The notes beneath the pieces are model-generated. The model made no database searches. It was not told the origin of the DNA and saw only the letters and a list, made by a program, of their open reading frames with translations. From contig SSBO01000007.1 in the NCBI GenBank assembly GCA_005281725.1, positions 5,554,667-5,618,666 of the forward strand: 64,000 nucleotides of DNA, written 5' to 3'. Positions 53,392 through 64,000 of the stretch are shown here, one piece after another (the stretch's first letter is position 1; each line of letters starts with the position of its first letter). The stretch is from Wuchereria bancrofti. Lineage: Eukaryota > Nematoda > Chromadorea > Rhabditida > Onchocercidae. Position numbers and translations under genes: made by a program.

Positions 53392-54484
53392 GTTAAACTT
53401 TCAGAATGCCACAAATCCGGAAAAGTGTATAAGTTGCAATCCTCTCATCGCAATAACAAATGCATCGCGCAAATACTTCGGCACTACCATTACCTCATTT
53501 TTCTGCCGTAATATCAACTGTAAAACGGATAGTCAAACAAGGAATTACCGGATGCAAGGGAATGGTGCGCAATCTGCACTGCAACCTAAAATCCACCGCA
53601 CGAACCAACAAAACGCTCCTAGCACTCATCATTCACTTATCTACAATTGTTCTTCACTCCTACTACCACATGCAGGCTTTCGTCTCGAAAGTTAACTTCA
53701 TTTTGAAATTAACGAAATTTTCAAATGAAATTTATTTTAAAATTTGTTTGAAATGATTACATTCCATGACAGTTCACTTGTTCACCATCACAAAGCAAAC
53801 TTTTAGCACAGTGAAACGAATTTTTGTTATAAGACTGAAATTTTTTATCAATGTGAATTTTTTTCAACAAAACAACGTGCAATTTCTCACAATTGGTTTC
53901 ATATTCTGATATTTGGCACTTGCAAACTTTAGTTTAGTTTAACTTTGATTTAAAGTAATGATAATATCAATGAAGCATTTAATTGTCTCAGCAACTCCTA
54001 ACTGTCTCATCAACATTACAAAAGTTAACATACATATTTCTGTTTGAATTGTCAAATACACTAATTTCAAGTTTTTATCCTCTAAAAACAATTTGAATTA
54101 TATTAAATTAATAACCTAATTGAATTAATGGGAAATATTACCACATTTTAGAAATGAAACACTACGGTACTCCAACAAAATTGATGGAACAATGTAGTGA
54201 CATCGAGAAACATAACAGATCAACCTTTCCGGTACTTACGGGCATCCTTTCCGGACGAATTCGAAAGGCGTTCTACCTTTTATCGTGATTATTTCGTTTA
54301 GAGTTTCATTTTTCTCCGATTGCTAAAGTTCTCATTAGTTACCTTTGGCTTTATCGTGAATCTATATTGTTTGTCATGATTTTTATCATAATTCTTCCAT
54401 AATTTGTTTATCATAACTTATTATTAATGTTAGTCACTAGTAATTACCGTAATACCTATTTGAGTAACTTTTATTGTGTCAAAT

Positions 54485-54496
54485 CTTATATTTCAG
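54485..54496 (+). promoter_or_regulatory. Probable SL trans-splice acceptor of MRPL24
   Basis: CTTATATTTCAG ends 15 bases before the ATG at 54512, with no partner exon visible upstream. Confidence 0.45.
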
Positions 54497-54511
54497 ATAA
54501 TCATACTATAA

Positions 54512-56667
54512 ATGTGGCCAACTCGCATGCTATCGCGTAGTGTACGTCGAACATATATGGAATTAGACTTTGCTAAACACATGCCAAAAGAATATGTGGA
54601 AAAAGTGAAGCGTACAATTCCTAAAAAAGTTTATACCAACCGATACGGTGCACCTGATATTGTGCGTTGGACGTAAGCTTTTTTATGTATAGAGTAGTTA
54701 AATTTTTGAGCATTTAAAATCTTCAGAAATTTGACGAAAGTATCTTCAGGTTGCATCCCGATGATTACGTACCATCCGATGGACGCCCATGGGAATTAGA
54801 AACATTTGAGAAAAACGTACAACGAGCACGTGACTATCATCAACACAAATTAATGCACAAATTCTTTGAGCTAAGGTAAATTTCTTCCTTTTTCTTTCGA
54901 AAAAACAGCACTTCAGAGGAGTAGAAGGCACTGAGGTTTCCTTTATTTTCGACTAGCTGAATAATTTTTATAACTTATGTTCTAATAGGAGCCTTAATCA
55001 GTGAACTGATTATTGGTTAAATGGCAAAGGCTATAAGTCCTCCTTGCTAAAAACATGTTTTCAAAACCTTGCAAAATGAGGTTTAAAATTTCCCGACTCC
55101 TATACCTGTGCTGCTACATTAGTCGAATTGTCTGTGGGTTTTTTCTTTTGGAAATCTGAAATTTGGTTTGGTATAAAATGTTATTCATTGTTTCGCGGTA
55201 TCAGATTATATGGATTTATAAATCATAAATATACCTTATCCGATGTCGTCATCAGTACTCATTAATGTCAAAAAAAGTATTATGACCTTGGCCTTTGCTT
55301 ATGATAATTTATCAACTAAAATGTCGATTTTTTGCAAAAAGTCTATCTAGTTTTTCATTTGTCGTTTATAAGCTACTTGTGTTATAATAGGTTGGATTAA
55401 ACCTTCGTTATTTTGGTCGAAGAAACAAAGAATATGACATCAACGGCATTAGTCTTATTTTTTTTCTTAAAATTTTGTTTTCCTACTGATAATTGACAGT
55501 ATTTTAAGACATGAGAAAAAGGTGGCCATTCCAGCCGAAGAATGGACAATATTTCCGGGTGATTTGGTGCAGGTGATGATTGGCAAGGACAAAGGTAAAA
55601 CGGGAGTTGTATCACGTGTTAATAAGGAAACCAATGCTATATTTGTGAGAGGACGACATACCGTGAGCTTTAATTACTATCCTTATCATTAATAATCGAT
55701 AAGATTTGGAAAAAATATTTTACTGTCACTAATTTATTTATGATTATTACAAATTCACCTGTTATTTTTTATTTTTTGTTTTTGTCTAGTGGGGAAACTG
55801 TTGTCCGATGGTTTCCGTTCTTTAATTTAAAGTTTTTATAGAAACTTATCAACGATTCCGAAAACTTCAGTGACATGGATCCTCTTTATCGACAAATTGA
55901 GCAACCTTTATATGCTCATAAGGGACAAGTGAAGCTAGTCGATCCAAGTGATAAGTATGTTGTCAATCGAAATTTAAGTGGATCAGTTCAGTTGTTTTTT
56001 AATTAAAGCTGTCATATGCGATGTTCCTTTTTTTTGTTTAGTCAGGAATTATTCCTGTATATGATTATTCAACGTCATTGGAGGCTACGCATGACCTTGC
56101 ATTGGCTGTTAGAGAAAATTCACGTATTCAACTGTCTATTGTTCAGTTCACTCATTCGGTTGACATGACATCATTTTTCTATTTCAGTGAACCTTGCGAT
56201 GCAGACTGGGTGTTAAATGAGGAAGGGAATGAATATATCAGAATCAGCAAGAGGTCCAAATTCCAGATTCCAGTGCCACAATTAGCTCGAGTTACTTCAG
56301 AATACCTCAGTCCCGATCGATATGTTGGTATGTTTGTTAGGTTTTGGAGTGACTATAAGTATTCGAAAAGATATAGAACAAATAATATTTATCTGCTAGC
56401 TCCATTGTAATATGAGACTAGAATCCATACTTATCAGATTGACTTATCAGATGATTTCTAGTCACTCGTGATGAAAAGATATTTGCTGAAGTAGTTTGTC
56501 ACAAGCTTTTGTATACTTCTATTACAGAAGTGGAAGGTAAGGATACACCTGCAGAAGTTGTCCTAGAAAAAACCTACAAACCTGTACTCAAATCATTTGA
56601 GGAAGAAATTGCAGATGCAATGGGTATTCAAGATAAGCGTAAATTGCAACCAACATATTGGTATTGA
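54512..56667 (+). CDS. mrpl-24: Mitochondrial ribosomal protein L24 (uL24m)
   Basis: Six exons: 54512-54672, 54750-54875, 55500-55662, 55842-55954, 56188-56327 and 56528-56667. They join in phase to 280 residues. This is a component of the mitochondrial large ribosomal subunit near the peptide exit tunnel. The N-terminus (MWPTRMLSRSVRRTYMEL) is Arg-rich with few acids, as for mitochondrial import. The KOW-type RNA-binding motif spans about residues 114-137: FPGDLVQVMIGKDKGKTGVV. Downstream, GQVKLVDPSDNEPCDADW matches the MRPL24 RQVKLVDP segment, and the end has EKTYKPVLKSFEEEIADAMG and a terminal YWY as in vertebrate MRPL24. It is divergently arranged with UBE2D and convergent with the next gene. 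Confidence 0.94.
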
Positions 56668-58719
56668 TCTCGTGTCCTATATCGTAAGACAAGGTTTTTA
56701 CTTGTAATATTTGATGATTGGAATGACAGTAAATTAAATTAAGAAGTCAAGCGCATAGAATTAAAAAAAAGCGCAGTAGATTTGAGTCTGAGCAAAACCA
56801 ATTGATAAATTTATTGGTTTATGCTTATCACTTATAGGTTCAATTATTTGAAACTACAAAAAAGATTTTGCGTATTAGTTCACCAGTAGATGACATATTT
56901 TTGTTTCATGTTTGAAAAATATTCAGATTCAGATTTAAGAATTGTCTTTTCAATTCCTGAACGGATTTTAATTTTGATGGAAATTATATTCTCCTTAATT
57001 GCTTGGTGGTTACTTGTTATCATGTTTTTATCGTTGATAATATACATCAATTGAATGTGCCTTGTATAAATTAGTGATAAAATGATAGAAACTTTATCAC
57101 ATATAGGCTTCATTCCACATCGAACCGATAGAGTCATCACATGACAAAGACTAGTTAATATAACGAAAGAATACAGTATATTTTTGCAATTTTAAGCAAG
57201 GTGGAAGATGTCTTGCAAAAAACAAACAAACAAAAAAACTGCTGTCGTTGTTTCGGATTTTTCCTCGACTTATCCATAATAGGTATATATGGTACCTTTT
57301 ATTATAAACTATGCATTACTCTCTGCTTGCAGAATTTCCTTATAATTAATTGAGATAAAAATTCGTATATCGGCCTTTTAATTTTAATTTCCCTCTTTTT
57401 CACGTTTGTAATTAGATATGAATTTAAGGAGGATGTTGCACATACCATACATTTCCTATCTTTACAATATTGGGCGATGGAATTGTTCACTGTGGTTAAA
57501 AAAATTATAAAACTAGAATTGATGGGAAATATCAGTTAATTTTTATCATTAATACTAAAAAGTGAGAGCAATATGGTTGATTTGAGCATAACTGTTTCAT
57601 TTTTTGAATGATAAAGGATTATAATATAATGTCATTATGCAGAATTTCGAGTTGATTTTCCTGTTTAGATCTTTCGGCCAGTGAACATTTAACTATACTT
57701 GATTTTCGCGTTGTGGATACGGTATTCGCTATTGTTAGTTATAAATTTATGGTCAGGACAATCGGTTTTGACATTTTTTCTAATTTGTTGTGAAGAAAAA
57801 GAGATTAGCTAGACGAATAGTTTAGCTGCGCGTCTTTTAGAATTACTTTTTGAATATGTTAAGATGTATGGTAAAAGGTTTCTTTCCTGATTATGTTTCT
57901 TAAAATGGTTTAGTTTGAAATTATAGATTGAAACTATACTTTCACTGTTTTTTTTTCGACGTATTTTTCGAATAGTCTTACAACGCATATAGCACATTCC
58001 CGTTTTGGCATGTACAATATCATAATTTTCCTTTTCATCCGAAATCTTAAACCAATAATATTTTGTACTGGAACTATGAAACTTTAATTTGAAAATATAG
58101 ATAACAACTTGGTTAGAGATGACCATTATGCTTATATTCATTTTTAACGATTCATCAAGTTAATGTTTTTCCAAAGATTTTCTAACATTTTCAAAAGAAT
58201 ATCCCATTATTGTGGATTGACATCTGTACACACTACAAATGACTGGCCATTCATTCAATTCGTTCAAATTTTTAATGCTTCCAAATCAAATTTGCTGTTT
58301 CATTTTTCTCTTTATCTTTTCAGGGAACTTACAAGAATATGCCAACGCATATTTTTTTCTCTAATCAACAGTATGATCTATGAAACAATATGAACATGAA
58401 CATAATGAAATATTTGTTGCATATAATTTCCATAAACATGCATGTAAAAAGTCGATTTTTCTAAATATCCTATATCGATATCAAGTATCATATTCATTCT
58501 TCTTGAATTCTTGACAACGGCAAGGCAAACATTAGTCAAAATTTTGAATCATTTTAAGCATTGCTAAACCATTTGTAGAATGGTTTAGTACTATCATTTG
58601 AGAATACCATTCTTTCTTCTGTAAAATCAATAGGATCAGAAAAAAGGAAAAACAAGAAAGAACAAATCATCGATATCAACTGATTAAAAATAGTCACATA
58701 AATTATATATATAATTCAT
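56668..58719. other. Convergent intergenic region, no gene seen
   Basis: AT-rich sequence between the 3' ends of MRPL24 and the unknown minus-strand gene. Short frames on both strands lack recognisable motifs and splice partners. Confidence 0.55.
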
Positions 58720-61700
58720 TCAATCATCATGTTCATAATCAAATCCCATAAATTCATAAATGTTATCATTTTTGTAAATGTTTATCGATCGATTTTGAAC
58801 ATAAAGAAAATGTCGTAGGTCGGGTTCAACAATTCGATCCGTGCAAACAACTTTTTCCAAACGACTAATCTTTTCGGATGTTCCTGAGATAAGAAAAGAA
58901 AAATTAAAAGTAAAAAAAAAGAGTAGAGGATGGCATTTTAATTTACATAGGTTATTGAAATACAGTTGTTTCAATGAGTGAGAATTGTTAATTTCCATTT
59001 ATTTTTATCTGTTATAAGCAACTGAAATATAAATTTTAACTTACAATTGATAAAAATTTCCCTTGTGTCTAGAATAGAGAGAGAGGAAAAGAAGAAAAAA
59101 GGAAAAGAATGATTAGTGGTTCTGTCAATATGAATTTCATAATAGATGAAATTCTGTCAACTATTATCATTATTATTGTTAGCAATATATAAACCTAAAA
59201 CAGATACTTTTATAAAGGATAAACAGTATTATTTTGGAAAACATGACTCTAATTAATTTCAGTAGTAAAAATGTAACTTACGAACAGGTAAAACTACGAT
59301 TTAGTATCGCATATTTTCTTTGCTAAGTCTGCTCATCTATCTTCTTTTTCTAATAAATAATCATGAATTTTACTTAAGCTTCTCAATTTCGAAATTATGT
59401 TTTCTCTTCTTCCTTCTTTTTAGATTTTTTTCTTTGTTTTTGAAAAATCTTAAAAATCATAAACGATCATACCAGCAGTGAAGAACATGTACGGTGGACA
59501 ATAATATGGCTTATCATCTCGCATCACTTTTCTCATCTTAGCATTTGGCAGATGAAATGTTTTTAAATGCTTCCAAATTACTTCCACTAATTCCTCACTT
59601 CCTTCGCTTGACATGAAGAAAAGAATTGCTAATAAATTCATTTCCATTTCTCTGAATTAATCCTTTTATTTTTTTTTCTCCTTTTTAATTGTTTTTATTT
59701 TCTCACAATTTAAGATTTTCAATTTTGAAAAAAATTTATCTCCATTTTTTGCTTTATTTCTTTTTAAATGATATATAAGAATTTAAAATAAAGTATAAAA
59801 CAAAAAAATACCGAATAATTTAATTAAGGAGATATAATTTTAGAAGAGATGATTGAAAAAAACATTATTATAATATCGACAGTATCAGTACTTAATCATT
59901 CATACTGACTATTGCTATCAAATGAATACGTTCCATTGATTTATCATGCAACCCTGATAAATCTTGATGGAATTACATCCAAGGATTTAGTAACTCGATA
60001 GATTACTAAGATAATCACTGTATTTATGATAATGTAATCCATATTACAATAATTACATCAAACATTATTATTATTATTATTACTATTATTATTATTATTT
60101 TACTTCATAATTTATAATTTAAAGAATGTAATAATTTAAAAAAGAATGTAAATGAAGAAAATAAAAAATTTTGAGATCAGCAAATATTCGTAATTTATTA
60201 ATTGTTAACATTAACATACTTGTATAGATTTAATAATTCATTTAAACAAGCCATAACTTCAGCATCTATACATGTTAAGGTTGGCATCATCGTACTCCAA
60301 TCCCAAAAAATATGTTTTACTGCGGGGAAAACATTTTTTAAATGTCTCAAAAATCTCATTCCACTATTTTTAATGCCAGGATTTAGTCCTTGTGCAACAA
60401 TAAATTCAACTGCAGAATTCAACAGTTTTGTATTTTCAAATGTTTCTACCTGAAATATAAAAAAAGCTTTCTTCTTTATTAATTTGAAAACAGAATTTAT
60501 ATAAACATATTCATTAATATGAAACGAAATAAGTATTTTATAATGTAGTTTTTTTTCGAGCTTATTCAAATTTTTGATGGCAAATAATTATTTAAAATTA
60601 ATTTAAGAAAAAAGTTTCTTTCATGAAATTTCTTCGCAAATTTTTAAAGACAGATACAAAGAGAATATATAAAGACACACACACACGCACACACACACAC
60701 ACACACACACACGCATTAACATACATACAAATAAAACTGACATTTACACCAGGATATCTGTGAAATCGAACCAATCTTACATTCAGATTTTTAACAATCA
60801 GTTGGATTTCCTTCGTTGGACAACTTCCATTTAAGTCAATTAAGCGAATCTAAAATACATTTCAAAAAAAACAATGTTTGATTCTTTTGTGAGCAATAAT
60901 TTTATTCACTTATTTTAAAATTAAATTATAATAAAAGAAGTCTATTGTGATATATCAGTCAACGATTGCACAATTGTGTATCATCATCAACCTTCCGAAG
61001 AAAGTCGTCCAATCTTTGAATCCATTCGATGATTTAAGTTATCAATGGTTGTATAATGTCTGTGGCACTTGGTAAAACTCCATTTCGAAATCTTATCATA
61101 ATCGTAGCAGTAGATAATAATAATAATATTGATTGAATCATATAAAAGTATGATGGAAGATTTTTCCGAAAAACTTCAAATACATGATAATGATACAAGG
61201 ATTAATTAAAAATTTTAATAAAATTATTTGGAGTAATGATATGATGATAAGTCGGCTATACCATCGCATCATCAATCAAAATTCTTTTCCTAATCTTCAT
61301 ATTGTTGTCCTAACTTTAATTAATCTATTAGTATATAAAAAATTAAAAAAAAAAACCTGTGCATCTGATAACGCTGGGAATAAAGCTTCAAAATCGTCAT
61401 CATTAATACCTTTCTGTTGACTTCTATAGGAAAATGCAGTTAACAAAGATGCATTTGATAAGAAAAATGTTATATCTGAAATTTGCGCATCCGATTCACT
61501 TACAAGCAAATAACGTAAATCGGATAGAAATTCTCGAACCTAAAATATAAAATATAAAAAAATTTTATTTTTTTATGTTTTATATTTTTTTTATTTTATG
61601 AATATATGTATATTTGAAGACATTAAAAAATTGGATTTAAAATCAATGACATTATAAGATAACTTAGGAAAAGAAAAATTTTCAAGAAAATCTTAAAATT

Positions 61701-62118
61701 CAATATATTTCATAAGAAAAATTATTTTATCTTCAAAAAAGAAAAAAAACAAAAAGTATTTAAATTGCACCAAAAAAAAAACAGAATGGAAGAGAAAAAT
61801 TAATAAATGCAATTTATGATTTTGTTTTCAATCAATATTTACCATTTCTGTGCTAGCTTCTCTCAAAGCAGTAACTAATTCATCCAGTGGATTCTCATTG
61901 AATAAAACTTCAAGTATAGCTGGTCCTAAGCTACCTAATGCATCTTTTCTCCTCACAACCACCAGATGACCCGCTGTAGCAATCTGTCGATTAGGGTCCT
62001 CACCCATTCGTTTTGCATGTTTCACTCGCCATAACAATGCTCTTTCTCGTAAAAATCCAATTTTTTTCTCCCTTGCCCAAACTGTAAATTGATCACTTCT
62101 TATTGATTCCTCAGCCAT
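58720..62118 (-). CDS. Unrecognised six-exon protein, 377 residues
   Basis: Minus-strand exons 61843-62118, 61357-61539, 60748-60849, 60220-60449, 59473-59651 and 58720-58883 join in phase from ATG to TGA. I do not recognise the product. The N-terminus is charged and helical (WAREKKIGFLRERALLWRV, then KHAKRMGEDPNRQ). The rest is mostly helix-like, with alternating Leu/Ile/Val and charged residues (LGPAILEVLFNENPLDELV; VREFLSDLRYLLVSESDAQ; FWDWSTMMPTLTCIDAEVM; VIWKHLKTFHLPNAKMRKV), which could be an armadillo or HEAT-like fold. There is no signal peptide or obvious membrane segment. The C-terminus is acidic (FMGFDYEHDD). The acceptor ATCATTTAG ends one base before the ATG, favouring trans-splicing. 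The gene upstream, on the same strand, ends 950 bases away, so an operon is possible. The model is well supported; function is unknown. Confidence 0.8.
60064..60100. repeat. (TTA)n repeat
   Basis: An ATT/TTA trinucleotide run with one ACT interruption, in intron 4 of the unknown gene. Confidence 0.85.
60675..60714. repeat. (CA)n microsatellite
   Basis: A dinucleotide CA run with two CG-containing interruptions, in intron 3 of the unknown gene. It is probably length-polymorphic. Confidence 0.9.
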
Positions 62119-62119
62119 C

Positions 62120-62129
62120 CTAAATGATA
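62120..62129 (-). promoter_or_regulatory. Probable SL trans-splice acceptor of unknown gene
   Basis: Minus-strand TATCATTTAG ends one base before the start codon at 62118. Such tight spacing is typical of nematode spliced-leader sites. Confidence 0.5.
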
Positions 62130-63068
62130 TTAATTAGTATAAAAGTAATTTATGAAATAAATAAATGGAAGGAAATCAAACATCACCAAAGGCTATCAAA
62201 AATAAGCAAAAATTGAAAAGACTTTTTTATTCTTTAATTTTAGTTTATACTATTTCTTTTTCTTTTTTGCCAAAAACTATTTCTTTTTCTTTTTTTTTGC
62301 CAAAAACTATCACTAATATTGCATGGAATCATCTCGTATTATGTCATTTTGCTATGATAACCATAATAATTTCATATTTTTAGGAAAGAGTAAAAAATGT
62401 TTTTAAACATAGAATAAAAAAACTTGTTTATTATCATTAATGAAAAAGCGAAGTTTTAATTACAAATACATTTTATTAAGTATTAACTCACAAAAAAAAG
62501 CTATTTCTCCTTTTTGAAAACTCTATAGAAAAATTTTAAATTGATAAAAGAACTGGAGAAGAGTTAGAAATGAAAGTTTAGGAATTAATTTCAACAAATC
62601 GACAAACCTCTACAGTAGCAATAACGTTTGCAAAGACTAAATATCTATATATAAATCTATACACCGATCGTTGATCTCTGATAAGAAAATCTCTGATAAT
62701 TTCACCGAACTAACAAACCTCTCACTAATACCAATACTGCTAAAACGAGCAATAAATCATAGAACCAAAACTCTCAATCATATCTCTATTTACCGCTTAA
62801 CTTGACCTTTGACATACCGCTTCTTTCAGTGGCATTTTTTCATCACATACTGTTTCATCATTGCTGTCACAAATATTGAAATATTAAAAAAAATATTAAT
62901 AAACTTCAGAAAATTTCATTTATTAAATCAGGTAAGAGAGACTTTATAACTGCAATCCTCTACCGGATATCAACAACATGCGTTCAGAAGTTAGAGAACG
63001 GAAGACGAATTGCATTTAACAACAACCGGAATTTTGCATTTTAACATATTAATTATATTATTAACACA
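62130..63068. other. Gap between two minus-strand genes
   Basis: About 940 bases with no supported exon. It includes a repeated TTTCTTTTTC..TTTTGCCAAAAACTAT segment (about 62239-62311, two near-copies). It would be the intercistronic region if the two flanking genes form an operon. Confidence 0.45.
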
Positions 63069-63814
63069 TTAATTACTGAGCACTAATTCGGAAAGTACTA
63101 TTTTTACATCATACAACAGATTATGAATACGAAATAATGGATGATTAACATTCTCAATCCTACAGACTGTTCTTTCAGTTATATCATATACATTTTCTAA
63201 TACATAACCGTTTCCGTATTTATATATCACTGAATCCTCATCCGAAGCTATGGAGAATAAATTATGTAACAATTCTTAGAAAAAGCTTCATACCATAAAC
63301 TGCTTGAGTTTAGCACTCCGTTCGTTTCATCTAGAGCCACTTTTTTGTTTAAAAAAATGATGCATTTTATTGCATCAAATTTCGAAATCAAGTGTTTACA
63401 CTCATCCTCACGAATTTTGACTTATCCTGACGATTATTTCAGAAATTTTATAAATTTTTAAAAAAGATGATATAAAGTAGAAAAATGTCACAACTAGACT
63501 AAAGCAATACTTCGAAGATATATCATTTCTATGAAGATGTGAAGATATGTAAAACAATATCCTGTTAACCTGATTTATTAACATTGTGGATCGATTCTGT
63601 CATGAAACTTCGTGCATTATCCTCATCTTTATTCGTCAAGTTGAAATTTTCGAAATACTGTTTTGTCAAAATAAATCATCTATATTTGTTTGAAAAATAA
63701 TACTTTACTTAAAAATTTTGCAATATGTAAAATGAAAATATGTCTCACCCTAAACTTTACTTTTAGTGAATACGATACCATTACCGTTATTTCAGATTGT
63801 TTTAGAGAGTTATC
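63069..63814 (-). CDS. 3' end of an unrecognised gene (partial)
   Basis: Three minus-strand exons, 63749-63814, 63570-63657 and 63069-63247, join in phase and end at a stop at 63069. The 5' part lies beyond the right edge of the window. The 110 visible residues include KQSEITVMVSYSLKVKFR, NLTNKDEDNARSFMTESIH and VLENVYDITERTVCRIENV, ending VLSELVLSN. They are hydrophilic with no membrane segment or motif I can name. Splice signals are good (ACAAAACAG, TTTATCAG, CTCCATAG acceptors). The product is unknown. The call rests on frame continuity alone. Confidence 0.55.
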
Positions 63815-64000
63815 CTGATAAAATTAAGCTTTAATCTTCATATATATCTTTCCATTTATTTCATTTGCTACCATATGGCCGTTGTTGAAAATATGAAAAT
63901 ATGAAGTTCATTAGTTTGATCAGTTCTATTCAAATGGACATTTTAAACCAATTTCATTTCAGCAGTAAATTTATGTTTATAAGTTCTAACAAATTTGAAT

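Noticed and set aside
56042..56187. Open stretch with an acceptor before MRPL24 exon 5, possibly an extra exon
   Set aside because: It is open in the frame of exon 5, but exon 4 ends in a phase that does not match, and direct joining of exon 4 to exon 5 gives the conserved VDPSDNEPCDADW segment.

Overview
The window looks like nuclear DNA from a nematode, most probably a filarial or other clade III species. It is AT-rich, genes are split by many introns with GT(A/R)AGT donors and short TTTCAG acceptors, and the reassembled proteins are closest to Caenorhabditis proteins (UNC-101, LET-70, HLH-15). Seven of the eight complete protein models have an unpaired splice acceptor 1 to 36 bases upstream of the ATG, as expected for spliced-leader trans-splicing or a 5'UTR intron. 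The genus is an inference. I see no rRNA, tRNA, CRISPR array, prophage or intact transposon. All exon models were built by eye from reading frame, splice signals, phase continuity and family conservation.

Layout, left to right: 1-5999 has no supported gene but holds candidate regulatory motifs. 6014-10265 (+) is a 12-exon FLVCR-type MFS transporter. 11938-12414 (+) is a two-exon NHLH/HLH-15 bHLH factor. 15909-29369 (-) is a long-intron C2HC/C2H2 zinc-finger factor of ten recognised exons. 31715-33818 (-) is MTERF4. 35643-38623 (-) is the AP-1 mu subunit (UNC-101 type), with two apparent GC-AG introns. 43222-46856 (+) is the zinc transporter ZIP11. 49970-51267 (-) is the E2 enzyme UBE2D/LET-70. 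54512-56667 (+) is mitochondrial ribosomal protein L24. 58720-62118 (-) is a six-exon protein I do not recognise. 63069-63814 (-) is the 3' part of another unrecognised gene that runs off the right edge.

The genes are mostly unrelated housekeeping or regulatory loci. MTERF4 and MRPL24 both serve the mitochondrial large ribosomal subunit but are 20 kb apart on opposite strands. Gene pairs alternate: AP-1 mu/ZIP11 and UBE2D/MRPL24 are divergent, while bHLH/zinc finger, ZIP11/UBE2D and MRPL24/unknown are convergent. The divergent gaps and the region upstream of FLVCR contain the most interesting non-coding signals: an AGGTCA array with 30-bp periodicity inside a diverged duplication, TGACGT inverted repeats, and a 16-bp palindrome containing the TFEB/HLH-30 motif. 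I found no clearly undescribed multi-gene system. The best novelty candidates are the unknown six-exon protein, the GC-AG introns and the AGGTCA arrays.
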